64,000 bases of DNA from Flavobacterium sp. KMS (lineage in GTDB: Bacteria > Bacteroidota > Bacteroidia > Flavobacteriales > Flavobacteriaceae): positions 90,125-154,124 of the forward strand of contig NZ_JSYP01000026.1 of assembly GCF_000813005.1 (NCBI RefSeq), in the 5' to 3' direction. The position numbers and the translations under genes were made by a program. Position 1 is the first letter of the stretch; each line of letters begins with the position of its first letter. Under the pieces are notes generated by a model. It saw only the letters and a list, made by a program, of their open reading frames with translations. It did no database searches and was not told the origin of the DNA. Shown piece after piece: positions 15,882-23,752 of this stretch.

Positions 15882-17159
15882 ATGAAAAAAAATTTACACC
15901 TTGTAATTATTTGTTTAGTAAGTAGTATTATAGTCAATGCACAACAACAAAAAGGGATTGTTGGCGCATCAAACTGGATGAATAAATGGACAAATTTTAA
16001 ACCTGCATCAATAGAATATAATGAAGCTACAAATATTCTGGCAGGAACTATCGACAAGGATACCAAATTATATAAGCGAAATACATATCAATTAGTTGGT
16101 GTTGTATATTTAACCAATAATGCTGTATTAACAATCGAACCCGGAACGGTAATAAGAGGAGATGATAAAACTTGTGGTACACTGGTAATAACAAATGGCT
16201 CTAAGATAATGGCAGAAGGGTTAGAAACTGACCCAATTATCTTTACATCTAACAAGAATGTTGCCGAAAGAAAACCTGGAGATTGGGGCGGAATAATCCT
16301 TCTGGGAAAAGCACCGATTAATAAAATGGGTGGAGTTAGTTTCTTAGATTTTAATCTAGATCCTGTTGTAAATCACTATGGCGGACAAGATGCTGACGAT
16401 AACTCTGGTATTTTAAAATACATACGTATCGAATACTCTGGTAGAAAATTAAATGCTCTAAAAGAAATTAATGGTTTATCATTGGCTGGAGTTGGTCGTA
16501 AAACCAAGTTAGAATATATTCAGATCAGTTATTCTAATGATGATTCTTTTGAATCTTATGGCGGAGATGTCGTTATGAATAACTTAGTTTCCTACCGAGC
16601 TACCGATGATGATTTTGATTTTACACAAGGAGTACAATGCACTATAAATAATAGTATTGCCATTCGTCATCCCTACTCTTCGGATATTTCAGGTTCAAGA
16701 TGCTTTGAAATCGATTCGTATGACAAAATAGAAAGTACAGATACAAGCAAAAAACTAACCAAGATAACTGCCAATAATATCACCTTGGTAAATCTGGAAG
16801 AAAGCAATCAAGGACTTGTTCGCGAAGCTGCACATATAGGAGAAAATAGTTATTTTACCTTAAATAATAGTGTAATCTCAGGTTTTACACCCTTTATGGT
16901 TTTTCAAGGAAAAATTGGAGATGGAATAGTTAACCTTGAAAAAATTAAACTAAACGGATTAATAATCAATAACTGTCAAGGTGCTATTTTAAGCGAAAAT
17001 TCTAACTTCGATTCGGGCATCAAAAACTGGTATCAAAACCCTGCATTTAACTTAGAATATACAACTATAAGAAATGTCGCATTATTTACAGAACCTAATA
17101 TTAAAGCAAATCCAGATTTTAGAATGAACTTAAATAATACATTAGTCAGTGGAAATTAA
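15882..17159 (+). CDS. Secreted parallel beta-helix protein
   Basis: A 425-aa exported protein from the start chosen here (MKKNLHL, with a signal peptide ending IIVNAQ). The open frame extends to 15780, but the extra 34 residues lack a signal and are unlikely. The body contains short repeated strands such as VVYLTNNAVLTIEPGTVIRG and GTLVITNGSKIMAEG, followed by DPIIFTSN and a WGGIILLG motif, the pattern of right-handed beta-helix surface proteins in Bacteroidota. There is no T9SS tail. Function is unknown; structural or polysaccharide-related roles are possible. Confidence 0.75.
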   Translation: MKKNLHLVIICLVSSIIVNAQQQKGIVGASNWMNKWTNFKPASIEYNEATNILAGTIDKDTKLYKRNTYQLVGVVYLTNNAVLTIEPGTVIRGDDKTCGTLVITNGSKIMAEGLETDPIIFTSNKNVAERKPGDWGGIILLGKAPINKMGGVSFLDFNLDPVVNHYGGQDADDNSGILKYIRIEYSGRKLNALKEINGLSLAGVGRKTKLEYIQISYSNDDSFESYGGDVVMNNLVSYRATDDDFDFTQGVQCTINNSIAIRHPYSSDISGSRCFEIDSYDKIESTDTSKKLTKITANNITLVNLEESNQGLVREAAHIGENSYFTLNNSVISGFTPFMVFQGKIGDGIVNLEKIKLNGLIINNCQGAILSENSNFDSGIKNWYQNPAFNLEYTTIRNVALFTEPNIKANPDFRMNLNNTLVSGN

Positions 17160-17257
17160 GCCATTAAAATGGGATACTTAAATTAAATTTAACAAAAAAC
17201 TCAAAAAAATAGAGATTTTTTTTAAAACAATGTATACGAATACTCAAATTACATTTA

Positions 17258-17265
17258 TATATTTG
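17258..17265 (+). promoter_or_regulatory. Candidate trp operon promoter, -7 element
   Basis: TATATTTG matches TAnnTTTG, with a predicted start near 17272, about 11 nt before the leader-peptide ATG. A good -33 TTG at 19-bp spacing is missing, as expected if the promoter is modest. Confidence 0.6.
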
Positions 17266-17282
17266 TACCAACAAAAAAGTTT

Positions 17283-17339
17283 ATGAAAACAATTACAAAT
17301 AATACTTGGTGGTGGAACAATTTACGTCAGACGTCGTGA
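17283..17339 (+). CDS. trpL: trp operon leader peptide with three consecutive Trp codons
   Basis: An 18-codon ORF that reads MKTITNNTWWWNNLRQTS and ends in TGA at 17337-17339. The TGG codons are at 17307-17315. Trp is rare, so three in a row just upstream of trpE and an intrinsic terminator is the classic sign of translation-coupled attenuation. A ribosome that stalls on the Trp codons leaves 17333-17339 free, whereas one that finishes at the stop covers it. The symbol is used by analogy with the proteobacterial leader. The arrangement is seen directly; the regulation is inferred. Confidence 0.9.
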   Translation: MKTITNNTWWWNNLRQTS

Positions 17340-17411
17340 ACTAAGCTTCCTATGGTATTATTCAAACTATAAATATGAAAGGCTTGTCATCACGACAAGT
17401 CTTTTTTTTTG
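17333..17411 (+). promoter_or_regulatory. trp attenuator: alternative antiterminator and terminator
   Basis: The terminator is a hairpin pairing 17381-17388 with 17394-17401 (core CTTGTC with GACAAG, plus flanking A-T pairs) followed by about ten T. The alternative pairing is GTCGTGA (17333-17339, at the leader stop codon) with TCACGAC (17390-17396), which removes one side of the terminator. Both pairings are exact in the sequence and mutually exclusive. This region and the leader peptide explain the 302-bp gap before trpE. Confidence 0.85.
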
Positions 17412-17461
17412 TTCATAATTTTCCGGAAAATAATATATTAAATCTTAAAAAAATCAACACA

Positions 17462-18862
17462 TTGAAACCTTTTATACTCAACACACACTACAAACAAATC
17501 CTTGCAGACACTGTAACGCCTGTGAGCATTTACTTTAAAATTAGAGATAAATTTCCTAATAGTTTATTGCTGGAAAGTAGCGATTATCACGGAAACGATA
17601 ATAGTTTCTCTTACATATGCTGCAACCCAATTGCAAGTATTAAAATCGAGAACGAAACTATTTCTAAAGCTTATCCTGATGGAACTACAGAAAAAATAGC
17701 AATTGATGATTCGACTAATATTCCAGAAATTATTCAGGAATTTTCAGGACAATTTAAATCGGAGAAAAACGATTTCAAATTTATCAACAACGGATTATTT
17801 GGCTATATCTCTTACGATGCCGTTCGTTATTTCGAAAAAGTAACTATTGCAAAAAAAGACAATAGCATTTCTATTCCTGATGTATATTATGCAGTTTATC
17901 AAAATATAATTGCAATAAATCATTTTAAAAACGAAGCTTATATCTTTTGCCATAGCGTAGATGGAAGAAATAATATTTCTGAAATAGAACAATTATTGCA
18001 ATCAAGAAATATTGCTTCATACCAATTCTCTAAAGAAGGCGAAGGATTCTCAAATCTAACCGATGAAGAATTTAAGCATAATGTAGCTTTAGCAAAAAAA
18101 CATTGTTTCCGTGGCGATGTGTTCCAGTTAGTTTTATCACGTCGATTCACACAAGGATTTAAAGGTGATGAATTTAATGTGTACAGAGCATTACGAAGCA
18201 TCAATCCTTCACCTTATTTATTCTTTTTTGATTATGGTGATTTCAAAATATTTGGTTCTTCGCCAGAAGCACAAATTATTGTAAAAAATCGTAAAGCCGA
18301 AATTCATCCTATTGCCGGAACTTTCAAAAGAACAGGAAATGATGAACAAGATGCCATTCTTGCCAAACAATTATCTGAAGATAAAAAAGAAAATAGTGAG
18401 CACGTAATGTTAGTCGATTTAGCCAGAAATGATTTAAGCCGAAACGGACACGATGTAAACGTAGAGAAATATCGTGAAGTACAATTCTTCTCTCATGTAA
18501 TACACTTAGTATCAAAAGTTACAGGACATTTACATGAAAAAGCAACTACAATGCAAGTCGTAGCCGATACTTTTCCGGCAGGAACATTAAGCGGAGCACC
18601 AAAACACAGAGCCATGCAACTTATAGAAGAATACGAAAAAACCAATCGTACTTTTTATGGTGGTGCTATCGGTGTTATGGATTTTGAAGGCAACTTTAAC
18701 CATGCCATCATGATTCGAACTTTCCTGAGTAAAAACCACCAATTGCATTGCCAGGCTGGAGCTGGAATCGTAGCAAACTCAGACGAAGAAAGCGAAATGC
18801 AAGAAGTATATAATAAATTAAGAGCATTAAATACCGCTCTTGAAATGGCAGAGAAAATTTAG
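17462..18862 (+). CDS. trpE: Anthranilate synthase component I
   Basis: Converts chorismate to anthranilate with the TrpG amidotransferase. I take TTG at 17462 as the start (MKPFILNTHYKQILADTV, 466 aa). The frame is open to an ATG at 17375, but that codon lies inside the attenuator hairpin and the extra 29 residues look like leader RNA. LLESSDY near residue 34 is the Trp feedback-inhibition site. The chorismate-binding core shows HPIAGTFKRTG, DLARNDLSR, AGTLSGAPK and the FYGGAIGV stretch. It is the first structural gene of the operon, controlled by the leader peptide just upstream. Confidence 0.96.
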   Translation: MKPFILNTHYKQILADTVTPVSIYFKIRDKFPNSLLLESSDYHGNDNSFSYICCNPIASIKIENETISKAYPDGTTEKIAIDDSTNIPEIIQEFSGQFKSEKNDFKFINNGLFGYISYDAVRYFEKVTIAKKDNSISIPDVYYAVYQNIIAINHFKNEAYIFCHSVDGRNNISEIEQLLQSRNIASYQFSKEGEGFSNLTDEEFKHNVALAKKHCFRGDVFQLVLSRRFTQGFKGDEFNVYRALRSINPSPYLFFFDYGDFKIFGSSPEAQIIVKNRKAEIHPIAGTFKRTGNDEQDAILAKQLSEDKKENSEHVMLVDLARNDLSRNGHDVNVEKYREVQFFSHVIHLVSKVTGHLHEKATTMQVVADTFPAGTLSGAPKHRAMQLIEEYEKTNRTFYGGAIGVMDFEGNFNHAIMIRTFLSKNHQLHCQAGAGIVANSDEESEMQEVYNKLRALNTALEMAEKI

Positions 18863-18962
18863 TACTCGGTCGCAGTTTTTTAGTCTTAAGTTCCGAACGA
18901 AAAGCTTAAAAATTACAACTTAACAAACCAAACATTAAATAAAAATTAAACAACTAAAAACT

Positions 18963-19421
18963 ATGAAAAACACTATTGGATTATTATTGGTTATGGTATT
19001 TTTAACTTCTTGCAACGAGAAAAACAAGCAAGAGACTACAAGTATTAAAAAAGACATTGAAGGAACCTGGCGACTTATATCGGCAGAGACAACCGAAAAA
19101 GATTCAACTTTTTCAACATTCAATCCAAAAACCAAAATGATTAAAATTATAAATGACTCCCACTTTGCATTCTTTAACCATGACTTAAATAACGGGAAAA
19201 AAGCAGATGCACTATTCTTCGGAGGTGGAGGAAAATATACTTTAAAAGATAGTACATACACAGAGAATTTAGAATATTTCAATAATAGAGACTGGGAGAA
19301 CAACAAATTTGAATTTACAGTAAAATTTAAAAACGATACCTTAATTCAAAAAGGAGTTGAAAAAATTAAAAAACTTGGAATAGATAGAATAATCATCGAA
19401 AAATACGTTCGAGAAAAATAA
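18963..19421 (+). CDS. Lipocalin-like lipoprotein inserted in the trp operon
   Basis: A 152-aa lipoprotein with a signal ending LTSC (acylated Cys17). Residues from about 30 fit a lipocalin-like barrel: GTWRLISAETTEKDSTF at the start, a mid segment FGGGGKYTLKDSTYTENLEYF, and a closing DTLIQKGV strand. Similar small lipoproteins are common in Flavobacteriia without known function. It sits between trpE and trpG with no trp-related role apparent, and the following spacer is full of word-like repeats. Confidence 0.7.
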   Translation: MKNTIGLLLVMVFLTSCNEKNKQETTSIKKDIEGTWRLISAETTEKDSTFSTFNPKTKMIKIINDSHFAFFNHDLNNGKKADALFFGGGGKYTLKDSTYTENLEYFNNRDWENNKFEFTVKFKNDTLIQKGVEKIKKLGIDRIIIEKYVREK

Positions 19422-19445
19422 AATAAAAAATTAGTTGCCAGTTTC

Positions 19446-19519
19446 AGTATTCAGTCACAGTTTAAAACTTAGCACCTCAGTCCCGAAACTTCGGGATAGC
19501 AACTTAGAACCTCAAAAAA
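19446..19519. repeat. trp-junction word repeat, copy upstream of trpG
   Basis: The spacer carries CAGTATTCAGTCACAG, then AACTTAGCACCTCAG, then the palindrome TCCCGAAACTTCGGGA (19483-19498), then AACTTAGAACCTC and an A-tract running into the trpG ATG. The same words recur at 20106-20185 and 20601-20652. Confidence 0.8.
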
Positions 19520-20086
19520 ATGAAAAAAATACTAGTAATAGATAACTACGATAGCTTCACTTATAATCTTGTACATTATCTGGAAGATTTAAATTGCGAA
19601 GTAACAGTGTACAGAAATGATGAATTTGATATTGATGAAATAGCAAGTTTCGACAAAATATTACTTTCACCAGGACCAGGAATTCCAGACGAAGCAGGTT
19701 TACTAAAAGCTGTTATTCAAAAATATGCATCAACCAAAAGCATACTAGGCGTTTGTTTAGGACAACAAGCCATAGGAGAAGTTTTTGGAGGAACATTATC
19801 AAACCTTGACAAAGTATATCATGGCGTAGCTACCAATGTGAAAACGGTTGTAGATGATGAACTTTTATTTGAAGGTTTAGGAAAAGAATTTGAGGTAGGA
19901 CGTTATCACTCATGGGTTGTCGATGCAACTTTACCCGATGTTCTCGAAGCTACATCTTACGACGAAAACGGACAAGTAATGTCATTAAGACACAGAACCT
20001 ATGATGTACGTGGAGTACAATTTCATCCCGAAAGTGTATTGACACCAAACGGGAAAAAAATGTTAGAGAACTGGGTTAAGAGTTAG
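19520..20086 (+). CDS. trpG: Anthranilate synthase component II (glutamine amidotransferase)
   Basis: A 188-aa class I glutamine amidotransferase that supplies ammonia to TrpE; it may also serve aminodeoxychorismate synthase. The oxyanion motif LLSPGPGIP is near residue 48, nucleophile Cys79 is in GVCLGQQAIG, and the catalytic His-Glu pair is in FHPES near the C-terminus. N-terminal ILVIDNYDSFTYN is diagnostic of the TrpG/PabA group. It is third in the operon order because a lipoprotein gene lies between it and trpE. The start follows a word repeat ending in an A-tract. Confidence 0.96.
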   Translation: MKKILVIDNYDSFTYNLVHYLEDLNCEVTVYRNDEFDIDEIASFDKILLSPGPGIPDEAGLLKAVIQKYASTKSILGVCLGQQAIGEVFGGTLSNLDKVYHGVATNVKTVVDDELLFEGLGKEFEVGRYHSWVVDATLPDVLEATSYDENGQVMSLRHRTYDVRGVQFHPESVLTPNGKKMLENWVKS

Positions 20087-20105
20087 TCTTTAGTTTACAG
20101 TAATC

Positions 20106-20185
20106 TGTCGCAGTATTCAGTCGCAGTTTACCATTTAAAGAAAAAACTTAGTAACTCAGAACCTTAGAACCTTAGCAACTTAAAA
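20106..20185. repeat. trp-junction word repeat, copy upstream of the GNAT gene
   Basis: Contains CAGTATTCAGTCGCAG and then AACTTAGTAACTCAG, AACCTTAG twice and GCAACTT before a run of A leading into ATG. It is in the same orientation as the copy before trpG. Confidence 0.8.
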
Positions 20186-20188
20186 AAA

Positions 20189-20596
20189 ATGAATATCAGA
20201 ATTTTAGAAACCAAAGAAATTAATATCGAAGATATAATAACATTGTATAAAGCCAATGAATGGAGTTCGGCAGAAAAACCTGATTTATTATATAAAGCAC
20301 TTTTAAATTCTGAAACTTTAATTACTGCTTGGGATGACAAAAAACTTGTTGGACTTGGAAATGCAATTTCCGACGGTTATCTAACTGTTTATTATCCACA
20401 TTTATTAGTACTCCCAGAATATCAAGGAAAAGGAATAGGCAAAATGATTTGTGATAAAATGCAGGAAAAATATCGTGACTTCCATATGCAAATGTTAACC
20501 GCTGATGGAAAATCAATAGAGTTCTATACCAAAAATGGATTTGAACGTGCAGGACAAACAGAACCAATGTGGATTTATCAAGGAAACGAACATTAA
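20189..20596 (+). CDS. GNAT family N-acetyltransferase
   Basis: A 135-aa acetyltransferase of the GCN5 fold. The acetyl-CoA-binding motif LPEYQGKGIGKMICDKM lies near residues 73-89, after the strand YYPHLLVL, and the closing strand holds FYTKNGFERAG. The acceptor is unknown. It lies between trpG and trpD without an evident role in tryptophan synthesis and has word-like repeats on both sides. A role in protecting or modifying a pathway intermediate cannot be excluded. Confidence 0.88.
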   Translation: MNIRILETKEINIEDIITLYKANEWSSAEKPDLLYKALLNSETLITAWDDKKLVGLGNAISDGYLTVYYPHLLVLPEYQGKGIGKMICDKMQEKYRDFHMQMLTADGKSIEFYTKNGFERAGQTEPMWIYQGNEH

Positions 20597-20600
20597 ATCA

Positions 20601-20652
20601 GTATTCAGTAAGCAGTACGCAGTCACAGTAAAAAACTTAGAGCCTAAAAAAA
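20601..20652. repeat. trp-junction word repeat, copy upstream of trpD
   Basis: Reads CAGTATTCAGTAAGCAG, then CGCAGTCACAG, then AACTTAGAGCCT and a run of A that runs into the trpD ATG. It is the third direct copy of the family within 1.2 kb. Confidence 0.8.
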
Positions 20653-20653
20653 A

Positions 20654-21655
20654 ATGAAAAATATATTAAACAAATTAACCAATCACGAAGTCCTTACTAA
20701 AGATGAGGCTAAAAACGTATTGATTAATATATCAAATGGTGATTATAACCCAAGTCAGATATCGGCATTCTTGACCATATTTATGATGCGAAGTATTAAC
20801 ATCGAAGAATTAGCAGGCTTTCGCGAAGCCTTATTAGACTTATGCATTCGCGTAGATTTATCGGCTTACAATACCATCGATTTAGTTGGAACTGGTGGAG
20901 ACGGAAAAGATACTTTCAACATTTCAACTCTGGCTTCATTTGTTACGGCTGGTGCAGGAATAAAAGTAGCCAAACATGGTAATTACGGAGTTTCTTCTAT
21001 TTCGGGTTCTAGTAATGTCATGGAAAAAATGGGAATCAAATTCTCCAATGATCCTGATTACATTGAAAAATGCATCGACAAAGCTGGAATTGCCATACTT
21101 CACGCCCCATTATTTCACCCCGCAATGAAAAATGTAGGTTCAATAAGAAAAGAATTGGCAGTAAAAACATTCTTTAATATGCTGGGACCAATGGTAAATC
21201 CATCGTTTCCAAAAAATCAATTATTAGGTGTATTTAACCTTGAATTGGCTAGAATGTATGCGTATTTATATCAAAATACCGATGTAAATTTCACAATATT
21301 ACATTCGCTAGATGGTTATGATGAGGTTTCATTAACTGGTCCAACAAAGATTATTACAAACACGATGGAAGGTATGTTAAATCCGAGTGATTTTGGCGTT
21401 CGTCTTTTAGCACAAAGCGAAATACACGGAGGAAATTCTATCGAAGAATCAGCCGAAATCTTTGCATCAATCATTTCAGGAAAAGGAACCGAAGCTCAAA
21501 ATAATGTGGTTTGCGCTAATGCAGCATTGGCAATTGCAACGGTTACAAAATGTACACCGCTAGACGGTTTTGGATTAGCAAAAGAAAGTTTACTTTCTAG
21601 AAACGCACACAAAGCGTTAAAGAAATTGCAAGAATTAAGTAAATTGAAAAATTGA
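20654..21655 (+). CDS. trpD: Anthranilate phosphoribosyltransferase
   Basis: A 333-aa cytosolic enzyme that joins anthranilate to PRPP. The N-terminal helical domain is followed by the PRPP-binding GTGGDGKDTFNIST near residue 79 and KHGNYGVSSISGSSNVME near 112, both diagnostic. Length is normal for the family. Its last codons overlap the first arm of a 30-nt inverted repeat that continues past the stop codon, an unusual junction described separately. Confidence 0.97.
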   Translation: MKNILNKLTNHEVLTKDEAKNVLINISNGDYNPSQISAFLTIFMMRSINIEELAGFREALLDLCIRVDLSAYNTIDLVGTGGDGKDTFNISTLASFVTAGAGIKVAKHGNYGVSSISGSSNVMEKMGIKFSNDPDYIEKCIDKAGIAILHAPLFHPAMKNVGSIRKELAVKTFFNMLGPMVNPSFPKNQLLGVFNLELARMYAYLYQNTDVNFTILHSLDGYDEVSLTGPTKIITNTMEGMLNPSDFGVRLLAQSEIHGGNSIEESAEIFASIISGKGTEAQNNVVCANAALAIATVTKCTPLDGFGLAKESLLSRNAHKALKKLQELSKLKN

Positions 21656-22190
21656 AAGATTTAATGATTTAAAAATTAAAAAATTGCTAGACGAAATAAA
21701 ACCATTTAAAATTTTGAAAACATTAAAATATCAACCCTACATATTTTTAAATCTTTCATTATTAAATAAAAAAATTATGACAAAATCTTTCGAAGAATTT
21801 GAAGTTTATAAAAAAGGTATTCAATTAGCAAAATTAATTTTTCAATTATTAAATCACAAACCGTTTGAAAAGGAATTTGGTTTTAAAGATCAGATAAAAC
21901 GAGCCGTAATTTCTATTACAAACAACATTGCAGAAGGCTCTGAATATAACAATAACAAACAATTGATAAGGTATTTAAAAATTTCAAAAGGAAGTTGTGC
22001 AGAAGTAAGAAGTATGTTGATATTATCTCGTGAACTTGGTTTTTGTAACCAAACAGAAATTCAAGAAAGTTATCAAATAAGCATTGAGATTTCACAAAAT
22101 TTATCAAATTTTATAAAATATCTAAGTACAAAAATTAAAGATTAATTTATAAACACACTGAATTTTTAAATCATTAAATCTTTCAATTTT
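21648..22190. repeat. 30-nt perfect inverted repeat flanking a four-helix-bundle gene
   Basis: The arm at 21648-21677 and the arm at 22161-22190 are exact reverse complements over 30 bases (core GAAAGATTTAATGATTT). The left arm starts inside the last codons of trpD. Between them lies one gene, 21777-22145. A partial third copy of the words (AAATCTTTCA then TTAAATAAAAAAA) sits directly before that gene's ATG. Confidence 0.95.
21777..22145 (+). CDS. Four-helix-bundle protein of the 23S rRNA intervening-sequence (S23/IVP) family
   Basis: A 122-aa helical protein from the ATG at 21777. The track of the frame extends to 21684, but the extra 31 residues are translation of AT-rich spacer. The family signature is present: EEFEVYKKGIQLAKLIF, GFKDQIKRAVISITNNIAEG and RYLKISKGSCAEVRSML. 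These proteins form pentameric bundles and are encoded by inserts found in 23S rRNA of Leptospira and others; relatives work with diversity-generating retroelements. The molecular role is unknown. It interrupts the trp operon between trpD and trpC and is bracketed by a perfect inverted repeat. Confidence 0.92.
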   Translation: MTKSFEEFEVYKKGIQLAKLIFQLLNHKPFEKEFGFKDQIKRAVISITNNIAEGSEYNNNKQLIRYLKISKGSCAEVRSMLILSRELGFCNQTEIQESYQISIEISQNLSNFIKYLSTKIKD

Positions 22191-22210
22191 AAATAAAAAA
22201 AATAACAATC

Positions 22211-22990
22211 ATGAATATTTTAGACAAAATAATTTTCGATAAAAAAAGAGAAGTTGTTCTTAAAAAATCAATAATTCCAGTTTCGCAATTGGAAAGTTCT
22301 GTGTTTTTTGAAAGAAAAACTATTTCTTTAAGTCAAAAACTAAAAGTAAGCTCAACAGGAATCATTGCCGAACACAAACGTCGTTCTCCATCTAAATCTG
22401 TCATAAACCAAAGTTTTACGGTAGAAGAAGTGGTAAAAGGATACGAAAATGCAGGCGCTTGTGGAATTTCAGTTTTAACCGATGGGAAATATTTTGGAGG
22501 TTCACTCGATGATTTACTTTTGGCAAGAGCATCGGTAAATATTCCGTTATTGCGAAAAGAATTTATTATTGATGAATACCAAATATTAGAAGCCAAAGCT
22601 TATGGAGCCGATTTAATTTTGCTTATCGCTGCGGTTTTAACAAGAGAAGAAATCAAGTCATTATCTGAATTTGCAAAAAGCTTAGGATTAGAAGTTTTAC
22701 TAGAAGTTCATAATCAGGAAGAATTAGAAAAATCGATTATGCCAACGCTGGATATGATCGGAGTTAATAACAGAAACCTAAAAACGTTTGAAGTTAGTCT
22801 GGATTTCAGCAAACAATTAGCAGCACAAATTCCTGATGATTTTATAAAAGTTTCCGAAAGCGGAATCTCCTCTGTCGAAGCCATTAACGAATTAAAACCT
22901 TATGGTTACAAAGGTTTCTTAATTGGTGAAAACTTTATGAAAACCGATAACGCAGGACAAGCAGCTATTGACTTTATTAGTCAGCTATAA
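22211..22990 (+). CDS. trpC: Indole-3-glycerol-phosphate synthase
   Basis: A 259-aa TIM-barrel enzyme that closes the indole ring of carboxyphenylaminodeoxyribulose phosphate. The signature near the N-terminus EHKRRSPSKS holds the catalytic Lys, followed by SVLTDGKYFGGS, LRKEFIID, VNNRNL and SESGI around the barrel mouth. It is a stand-alone IGPS, not fused to TrpF. It lies 65 bp after the four-helix gene with one arm of the inverted repeat in the spacer. Confidence 0.97.
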   Translation: MNILDKIIFDKKREVVLKKSIIPVSQLESSVFFERKTISLSQKLKVSSTGIIAEHKRRSPSKSVINQSFTVEEVVKGYENAGACGISVLTDGKYFGGSLDDLLLARASVNIPLLRKEFIIDEYQILEAKAYGADLILLIAAVLTREEIKSLSEFAKSLGLEVLLEVHNQEELEKSIMPTLDMIGVNNRNLKTFEVSLDFSKQLAAQIPDDFIKVSESGISSVEAINELKPYGYKGFLIGENFMKTDNAGQAAIDFISQL

Positions 22991-23073
22991 GCTTTATGCT
23001 GTAAGCAATAAGCCTTCTTAACATTACTAATTTAGCTTAAAGCCTAAAGCTTAAAGCCAAAAGCATCAAAAAA

Positions 23074-23697
23074 ATGAAATTAAAAATCTGTGGTATGAAA
23101 TATCCCGACAATATAACCGAAGTAGGCTCGCTCCTACCCGATTATATGGGATTTATATTCTGGGAGAAATCGGCTCGATATTTTGACGGAATCATTCCCG
23201 ATTTACCAAAATCGATTAAGAAAGTTGGTGTTTTTGTGAATCAAAGTCAGAAAGATATTCTAGATAAAATTTCGAAATACGATTTGCAGGCCATTCAATT
23301 ACACGGTCACGAATCAGTTGAATTTTGTCAGGAATTAAAAAATAACATTGATCCTAAAATCGAACTTATCAAAGTGTTTTCTGCCGATGAAAATTTTGAT
23401 TTTGAAGTATTAAAACCATACGAATCAGTTTGTGACTATTTCCTTTTTGATACCAAAGGAAAGTTACCCGGCGGAAACGGAACTGCATTCAATTGGAGCA
23501 TATTAAACAAATACAATTCGAAAAAACCATTCTTCCTTAGTGGCGGAATCGGAATAGAAGAAGTAGCAACAATAAAAGAGATTTCGAAAACCAATTTACC
23601 TATTTATGCCATCGATGTAAACAGTAAATTCGAAATCGAACCAGGGTTAAAAGATAAAAACATATTATATAGTTTCAAACAAAACTTACAACTTTAA
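23074..23697 (+). CDS. trpF: Phosphoribosylanthranilate isomerase
   Basis: A 207-aa TIM-barrel enzyme catalysing the Amadori rearrangement after TrpD. Catalytic Cys is in KICGMK at residues 3-8, the general acid Asp in FLFDTKG near 127, with QLHGHE and LSGGIG as phosphate-binding and barrel motifs. It is separate from TrpC. The 83-bp spacer upstream carries repeated AAGC/TTAAAGCC words and ends in an A-tract before ATG. Confidence 0.96.
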   Translation: MKLKICGMKYPDNITEVGSLLPDYMGFIFWEKSARYFDGIIPDLPKSIKKVGVFVNQSQKDILDKISKYDLQAIQLHGHESVEFCQELKNNIDPKIELIKVFSADENFDFEVLKPYESVCDYFLFDTKGKLPGGNGTAFNWSILNKYNSKKPFFLSGGIGIEEVATIKEISKTNLPIYAIDVNSKFEIEPGLKDKNILYSFKQNLQL

Positions 23698-23752
23698 ACA
23701 GTAAAGACGCACCAAATGCATCTCTACACATAACATTATAAAAAAATAAACT

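Noticed and set aside
17375..17461. N-terminal extension of TrpE starting at the ATG 17375
   Set aside because: The ATG lies in the attenuator hairpin and the 29 added residues are unlike TrpE; the TTG at 17462 restores the normal N-terminus.
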